This document shows, piece by piece, positions 60,425-64,000 of a DNA stretch of 64,000 nucleotides. The first letter of the stretch is position 1. Each line of letters opens with the position of its first letter. A program made the translations under genes and the position numbers. The notes beneath the pieces are model-generated. The model did no database searches and was not told the DNA's origin. It worked only from the letters and a program-made list of their open reading frames with translations. Source of the DNA: Sphingomonas sp. LaA6.9 (GTDB taxonomy: Bacteria; Pseudomonadota; Alphaproteobacteria; Sphingomonadales; Sphingomonadaceae); NCBI RefSeq assembly GCF_022601895.1, contig NZ_JAKVIO010000006.1, positions 62,001 to 126,000 of the forward strand, written 5' to 3'.

Positions 60425-61489
60425 CTACCACTCGTGCTGCAATTGCGAAAGCCAGTGGGCGAGCGGTCGCCAGAGCGTTTCTTGTGCGCTGCGGCCGACG
60501 ATCATGCCGACATGCCCCGCGCCCAGCTCGATACGGTCGGCAAGCCCAGTGGCGGTCGCGGCGGGGACAATCTTGTCCTTGAGCGAGACGACATCCAGCA
60601 CGGGGCAGGCGATCTGCTCGGGAAGGATTTGCCGTCCGCCAACGGACCATGCGCCCTGGCCGGGGGTGTCGCTGCCGAAGAAATCCTCGAACGCCTGTCG
60701 CCCCGCGCCGAATGTGAGTGGCGCGCCGCCATTGGCCCAGTCCTCGAGCGCGACGAAGCTGCGCGCAGCATCGCTCGCGGGATCGAGCGCGGCGAAGGCT
60801 TCGTATTTGGCGATGGTGCGCGCGGGATCGAGCCTCCAGAATGCGGTCTGCAACACCTCCATCGGCAGATAGCCGATCGCCTCGCAACTCGCCTTGGCAG
60901 TTGTCCAGAGTGCAAGCATGTCGGCTCGCGCGGTCCCGGGAAATCCGTTGAAGTTCCACGGTGCTGCGATCAGCGCCAGCCCGGCGACGGGGCGGAGTGC
61001 GGCAGCGGCGAGCGCCATCGTGCCGCCCAGGCAATAGCCTGCGAGTGCCGGCCGTTCGCCGAGTGCGTCGATCATGGGTAGGAGAAAGCGTTCGACATGA
61101 TCCCCGATGTCGAGATCGCGTTCGTCGTCGAGTGGTGCCCCCCAGTCGAGCAGCAGCGGGCGGATGTCCCGGTCGCGCATCCAGCGCAGCATCGAATTGT
61201 CCTCGGCGAGATCGAGGATGAAGGGCGGGTTGATGAGCGAGGGTATGAAGATCACCGGGCGGCCGTCTCCGCCATAGTCGCGCAGGTGCGCGCGACCCAC
61301 GGTGGTCACGGCGGGCATCGGCGCGGGGCGCGTGCCGCGCGGCGCGTCCTGATAGGCCCGCAATCCCGCCAGCGCAGCGGCCATCCGCTCGGGCGATGCT
61401 GCAGTTTCGCTGTGCAGCAAATCGAGAAAGAGGGGCAGCGGTCGGGGGCCGTGTTGCGGTGCGGCATCAAATGGTGCAGTGTTTGTCAT
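60425..61489 (-). CDS. PHA synthase-like alpha/beta hydrolase with GYCLGG box
   Basis: A 354-residue protein with the lipase-like box GYCLGGT containing a cysteine nucleophile (Cys153 in this numbering), plus LDVVSLKDKIVP (Asp) and GAGHVGMIVG (His), as in PHA synthases rather than serine hydrolases. It is short, nearer the PhaC subunit of class III synthases, but no PhaE gene is present. It may polymerise 3-hydroxyacyl-CoA or act as a depolymerase-like hydrolase. The start is uncertain: 61489 gives an N-terminus like family members, while ATG 61516 is an alternative that would overlap the phaR start codon. It forms an operon with the thiolase gene. Confidence 0.8.
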   Translation of the reverse strand: MTNTAPFDAAPQHGPRPLPLFLDLLHSETAASPERMAAALAGLRAYQDAPRGTRPAPMPAVTTVGRAHLRDYGGDGRPVIFIPSLINPPFILDLAEDNSMLRWMRDRDIRPLLLDWGAPLDDERDLDIGDHVERFLLPMIDALGERPALAGYCLGGTMALAAAALRPVAGLALIAAPWNFNGFPGTARADMLALWTTAKASCEAIGYLPMEVLQTAFWRLDPARTIAKYEAFAALDPASDAARSFVALEDWANGGAPLTFGAGRQAFEDFFGSDTPGQGAWSVGGRQILPEQIACPVLDVVSLKDKIVPAATATGLADRIELGAGHVGMIVGRSAQETLWRPLAHWLSQLQHEW

Positions 61490-61514
61490 ATTTTGCTGCG
61501 GGGTGTTCTCGATC

Positions 61515-62069
61515 ATGAAGAAATCTTCGTCAGGCGACGGTACGGTTATCATCAAGAAATATGCGAACCGGCGTCTCTATAATACCGATACATCAAGCTA
61601 CATCACGCTCGACCACCTCGCCCAGATGACGCGCGAGGGGCGCGAGTTCAAGGTGCTCGACGCCAAGACCGAGGAAGACATCACGCACAATGTGCTGACC
61701 CAGATCATCATGGAAGAGGAATCGCGCGGCCAGACAATGCTGCCCGTCAACTTCCTGCGCCAGCTGATCTCGATGTATGGCGATTCGATGCAGGCGGTGG
61801 TGCCGGGCTATCTGGAAGCCTCGATGGAGAGCTTTCGCCGCAACCAGGAGCAGTTCCGCAGCGCGGTCGAAGGCGCTTTCTCGCACGGGCCTTTCGCGGA
61901 GATGGCGAAGCGCAACATGGCGATGTTCGAAGCGGCCGCCAGCGCGTTCAAGCCCGGCGCCGTGCCCGCATCCAGGCCGGCCGAGACCGAAAGCAAGGAC
62001 GACGAGATCGAGACGCTCAAGAAGCAGCTCGCCAGCCTTCAGGACAAGATCGACAAGCTGAGCAAATAA
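61515..62069 (+). CDS. phaR: Polyhydroxyalkanoate synthesis repressor PhaR
   Basis: A 184-residue regulator. The N-terminal PHB/PHA accumulation DNA-binding domain is evident (IIKKYANRRLYNTDTSSYIT, HLAQMTREG, DITHNVLTQIIMEEE), followed by the accessory domain (MLPVNFLRQLISMYG) and a C-terminal coiled coil (EIETLKKQLASLQDKIDKLSK). PhaR binds PHA granules and releases DNA when polymer accumulates, switching on phasin and itself. The start at 61515 matches the family; the frame extends 12 codons upstream. The divergent PHA-synthase-like gene starts within 26 bp, so promoters must overlap coding sequence. Confidence 0.95.
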   Translation: MKKSSSGDGTVIIKKYANRRLYNTDTSSYITLDHLAQMTREGREFKVLDAKTEEDITHNVLTQIIMEEESRGQTMLPVNFLRQLISMYGDSMQAVVPGYLEASMESFRRNQEQFRSAVEGAFSHGPFAEMAKRNMAMFEAAASAFKPGAVPASRPAETESKDDEIETLKKQLASLQDKIDKLSK

Positions 62070-62081
62070 ACGCGCGTCAGC

Positions 62082-62116
62082 GCGCACACACCGGCGCAGA
62101 TCGCCGGTGTGTGCGC
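62082..62116 (+). terminator. Long hairpin after phaR
   Basis: GCGCACACACCGGCG (62082-62096) and CGCCGGTGTGTGCGC (62102-62116) form a perfect 15-bp stem with a 5-nt loop 12 bp past the phaR stop. A T-rich CACTTTTC comes 10 bp later. It is a likely terminator, though the T tract is not adjacent. Confidence 0.65.
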
Positions 62117-62288
62117 CTGGCTTCGCACTTTTCTCACAAATCGCAATGTCTGTTAGCCCTTCATTCGAGCGGTGTGCAAAAGCTGCGCGCGGAACATATC
62201 AGAAACAAACCTGCAGGACAGCGGAGCCCGCCAGCGCGGGGAACATCATCGCGCCCTGAGCAACGGCGGAGTTATCCGACTCCGCTAT

Positions 62289-62303
62289 TGCTAGTCATTC
62301 GCA
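62289..62303 (+). promoter_or_regulatory. Candidate Fur box before the siderophore receptor
   Basis: TGCTAGT-C-ATTCGCA is a 7-1-7 inverted repeat with five of seven pairs matched, close to the TGCGAATnATTCGCA form of the Fur site. It lies 47 bp upstream of the receptor start. The remaining sequence back to the phaR terminator shows nothing else. Confidence 0.5.
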
Positions 62304-62350
62304 TTCCTTATAGGGGCGACTTCGGTCCGTCCTTACAGGGGAATCCAATC

Positions 62351-64000
62351 GTGCGTCGCGTTGCTCTTCGTTCGTCCTTGCTCGCCTGCGTGGCGCTTTC
62401 AGGCCAGTCGGCATTTGCCGAGACGACCGATGATGCTGCCGACGCCACTGCAGGTACCATCGTGGTGACCGCGGCGCGCACCGCGCTTCCCGCCAATGCG
62501 CTGCCGCTGACGATCGATGTCATAGACCAGGAGACGCTTGCGCAGCAGGTCTCGATCAGCGGATCAGTGGTCGACGCTGTTTCGAACCTCACGCCCTCCT
62601 TCTCGCCGACCCGGCAGAAGCTCTCGGGCGCGGGCGAAACGCTGCGCGGCCGCTCGCCGCTCTATGCGATCAACGGCATTCCGCAGTCGACGCCGATGCG
62701 CGACGGCAGCCGCGACGGTTTCACCATCGATCCCTTCTTCGTGGACCGCGTCGAGCTGATCTATGGTTCCAACGCGCTGCAGGGGATCGGTGGAACGGGC
62801 GGAATCGTCAATCAGGTGACGGTAGGCGCGCCGACGGTCGAGGGCGTCAGCGGCCGCGCGCTGATCCAGGGCACGGCCGACGACGGTTTCCACGGCGACG
62901 GCTTCGGCGGCAAGCTCGCGGGACTGGTCCAGTACAAGGCGGGCCGTTTCGACGCGACGATCGGCGCGGCCTATGAAACGCGCGGCGCCTATTATGACGG
63001 CGACGGCCACCGCATCGGCATCAACAGCACGCAGGGCGAAACGCTCGATTCCGAAGCGCTCTCGCTGTTCGGCCGCTTCGGCTATGCAGTCGGGGATACC
63101 GCGCGGCTCGATCTGATCGCCAGCCATTTCGAGCTGAAGGGCGATGGCGATTACCTCGCCATTGCGGGCAATCGCGTGACCGGCATCCCCACCAGTGCGG
63201 TGCGCGGCGACCAACCGGGCGTGCCGGCGCGGAGCCGTACCGATAGCGTAGCGCTTTCGCTGACCGATCCCGATCTTGGCGGCGGCAATCTTGTCACCCA
63301 GATCTTCTACAACCGTACCCGCGACACCTTTGGCGGTGAGGTCGTGCCGATCGCCACCTTCCAGGATCCGACGATCGCGCCCGTCGGAACGCTGTTCGAT
63401 CAGTCGCAGAACCGTTCGCGCAAGATCGGCGGCAAGTTCAGCTATGAGCGCGCGGTTCCGGGCTTCGAGGCGCTGACCGCCACGATCGGCTTCGACGCGC
63501 TGTTCGACAAGACCGAGCAGCGACTGATCGCGACCGACCGCGTCTGGGTGCCGCCCAGCGATTTCCGCAGCCTCGCGCCTTTCGGCCAGCTCAACCTCGC
63601 GCTGTTCGACGAGAAGCTCCGCCTTGCCGGCGGTGCGCGCTGGGAAAACGTCCAGATCAAGATTGACGATTATCACACGCTCGCTTCCACCACCTATCGG
63701 CCGCCCAATCAGGCGACCTTCGGCGGCGTGGCGGTTTCGGGCGGCAGTCCCAAGTTCGACGACGTGCTGTTCAACGGCGGCGTGATCCTCGAGCCCTGGG
63801 CGGGCATCCGCGCCTATGCCAGCTATGCCGAGGGCTTCACCGTGCCCGACATCGGCCGCATCACGCGTGCGGTGAGCCGCCCCGGGGTCGATATCGACGA
63901 CTTCCTCGACATCAGCCCGATCATCTCGAACAATCGCGAGATCGGGCTTGAAGTGAAGCGCGGTCCGCTCGATGCGAGCGCCAGCTATTTCTGGTCGGCG
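62351..64000 (+). CDS. TonB-dependent siderophore-type receptor (partial, runs off the window)
   Basis: The first 550 codons of an outer-membrane receptor. GTG start with AGGGGA 8 nt upstream, signal peptide ending SGQSAFAET, TonB box TIVVTAART, then a plug with VVDAVSNLTPSFSPTRQKL, ETLRGRSPLYAINGIPQ and DRVELIYGSNALQGIGGTGGIVNQ. Barrel strands follow with ETRGAYYDGDG and AYASYAEGFTVPDIG. This plug and barrel style is that of ferric siderophore receptors (FhuE/IutA-like). The upstream Fur-like palindrome supports iron control. The end of the gene is not in the window, so length and C-terminal signature cannot be checked. Confidence 0.93.
   Translation, partial: MRRVALRSSLLACVALSGQSAFAETTDDAADATAGTIVVTAARTALPANALPLTIDVIDQETLAQQVSISGSVVDAVSNLTPSFSPTRQKLSGAGETLRGRSPLYAINGIPQSTPMRDGSRDGFTIDPFFVDRVELIYGSNALQGIGGTGGIVNQVTVGAPTVEGVSGRALIQGTADDGFHGDGFGGKLAGLVQYKAGRFDATIGAAYETRGAYYDGDGHRIGINSTQGETLDSEALSLFGRFGYAVGDTARLDLIASHFELKGDGDYLAIAGNRVTGIPTSAVRGDQPGVPARSRTDSVALSLTDPDLGGGNLVTQIFYNRTRDTFGGEVVPIATFQDPTIAPVGTLFDQSQNRSRKIGGKFSYERAVPGFEALTATIGFDALFDKTEQRLIATDRVWVPPSDFRSLAPFGQLNLALFDEKLRLAGGARWENVQIKIDDYHTLASTTYRPPNQATFGGVAVSGGSPKFDDVLFNGGVILEPWAGIRAYASYAEGFTVPDIGRITRAVSRPGVDIDDFLDISPIISNNREIGLEVKRGPLDASASYFWSA

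Overview
The window is high-GC chromosomal DNA that looks like an alphaproteobacterium of the order Sphingomonadales (Sphingomonas/Sphingopyxis-like). The pointers are a phoR-pstSCAB-phoU-phoB operon, very long rpoB/rpoC products, large TonB-dependent receptors, a PhaR-type repressor, an HPr-rel-A cassette and dispersed intergenic palindromes ending in CCTCAGGATGAGC. The genus is inference. Most of the window is core genome, with small islands of decayed or acquired DNA around 9.0-9.5 kb and 11.5-12.6 kb.

Layout. 1-3.1 kb (minus): an operon of a DoxX-like membrane protein, an exported alpha/beta hydrolase, a YcaC-like cysteine hydrolase, a XapX protein and a YtcJ-type amidohydrolase cut by the window edge. 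It is divergent from a two-component system (3.3-7.0 kb: beta-propeller histidine kinase plus LuxR-type regulator), and a perfect 16-bp palindrome lies between them. 7.1-9.0 kb: a six-TM chemoreceptor coupled to a small membrane protein. 9.2-9.6 kb: a frameshifted XRE/HTH_37 gene at the 3' end of tRNA-Arg(CCG). 9.7-11.4 kb: dapB-nth-small secreted protein. 11.7-12.6 kb: an EmrE-like gene with an amber codon at Lys22 and a low-GC secreted orphan. 12.9-14.8 kb: a YCII/DGPF protein, an RNase H-like protein and an outer-membrane barrel. 15.2-23.9 kb: rpoC and rpoB with a clear promoter and terminator.

24-34 kb: a membrane protein, a MaoC/17-beta-HSD-type SDR, a Pro-rich secreted protein and the phosphate operon phoR-pstS-pstC-pstA-pstB-phoU-phoB. 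PhoB-box direct repeats precede both phoR and pstS, so the operon should be induced by phosphate starvation through its own last gene product. 34-39.5 kb: an oleate hydratase, then a four-gene unit (Tat-signal protein, PqqD-like protein, HprK-related kinase, nucleotidyltransferase), convergent with a transglutaminase-like cysteine peptidase. This is the most unusual system here. Its enzyme set recalls lasso-peptide tailoring genes, but no macrocyclase is present.

39.6-43.6 kb: gph, glmU and glmS (amino-sugar supply). 43.8-51 kb: an S9 peptidase, an N-acyl-D-amino-acid deacylase-like protein and two cyclic-di-GMP proteins. 51-54.6 kb: a CsaA-like protein, an MHS-family transporter and alanine racemase. 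54.6-58.8 kb: a Sel1/2OG-Fe(II) hydroxylase and a TonB-dependent receptor. 59.2-62.1 kb: thiolase and a PHA-synthase-like hydrolase divergent from phaR. 62.35 kb to the end: a second, siderophore-type TonB receptor behind a candidate Fur box, running off the window.
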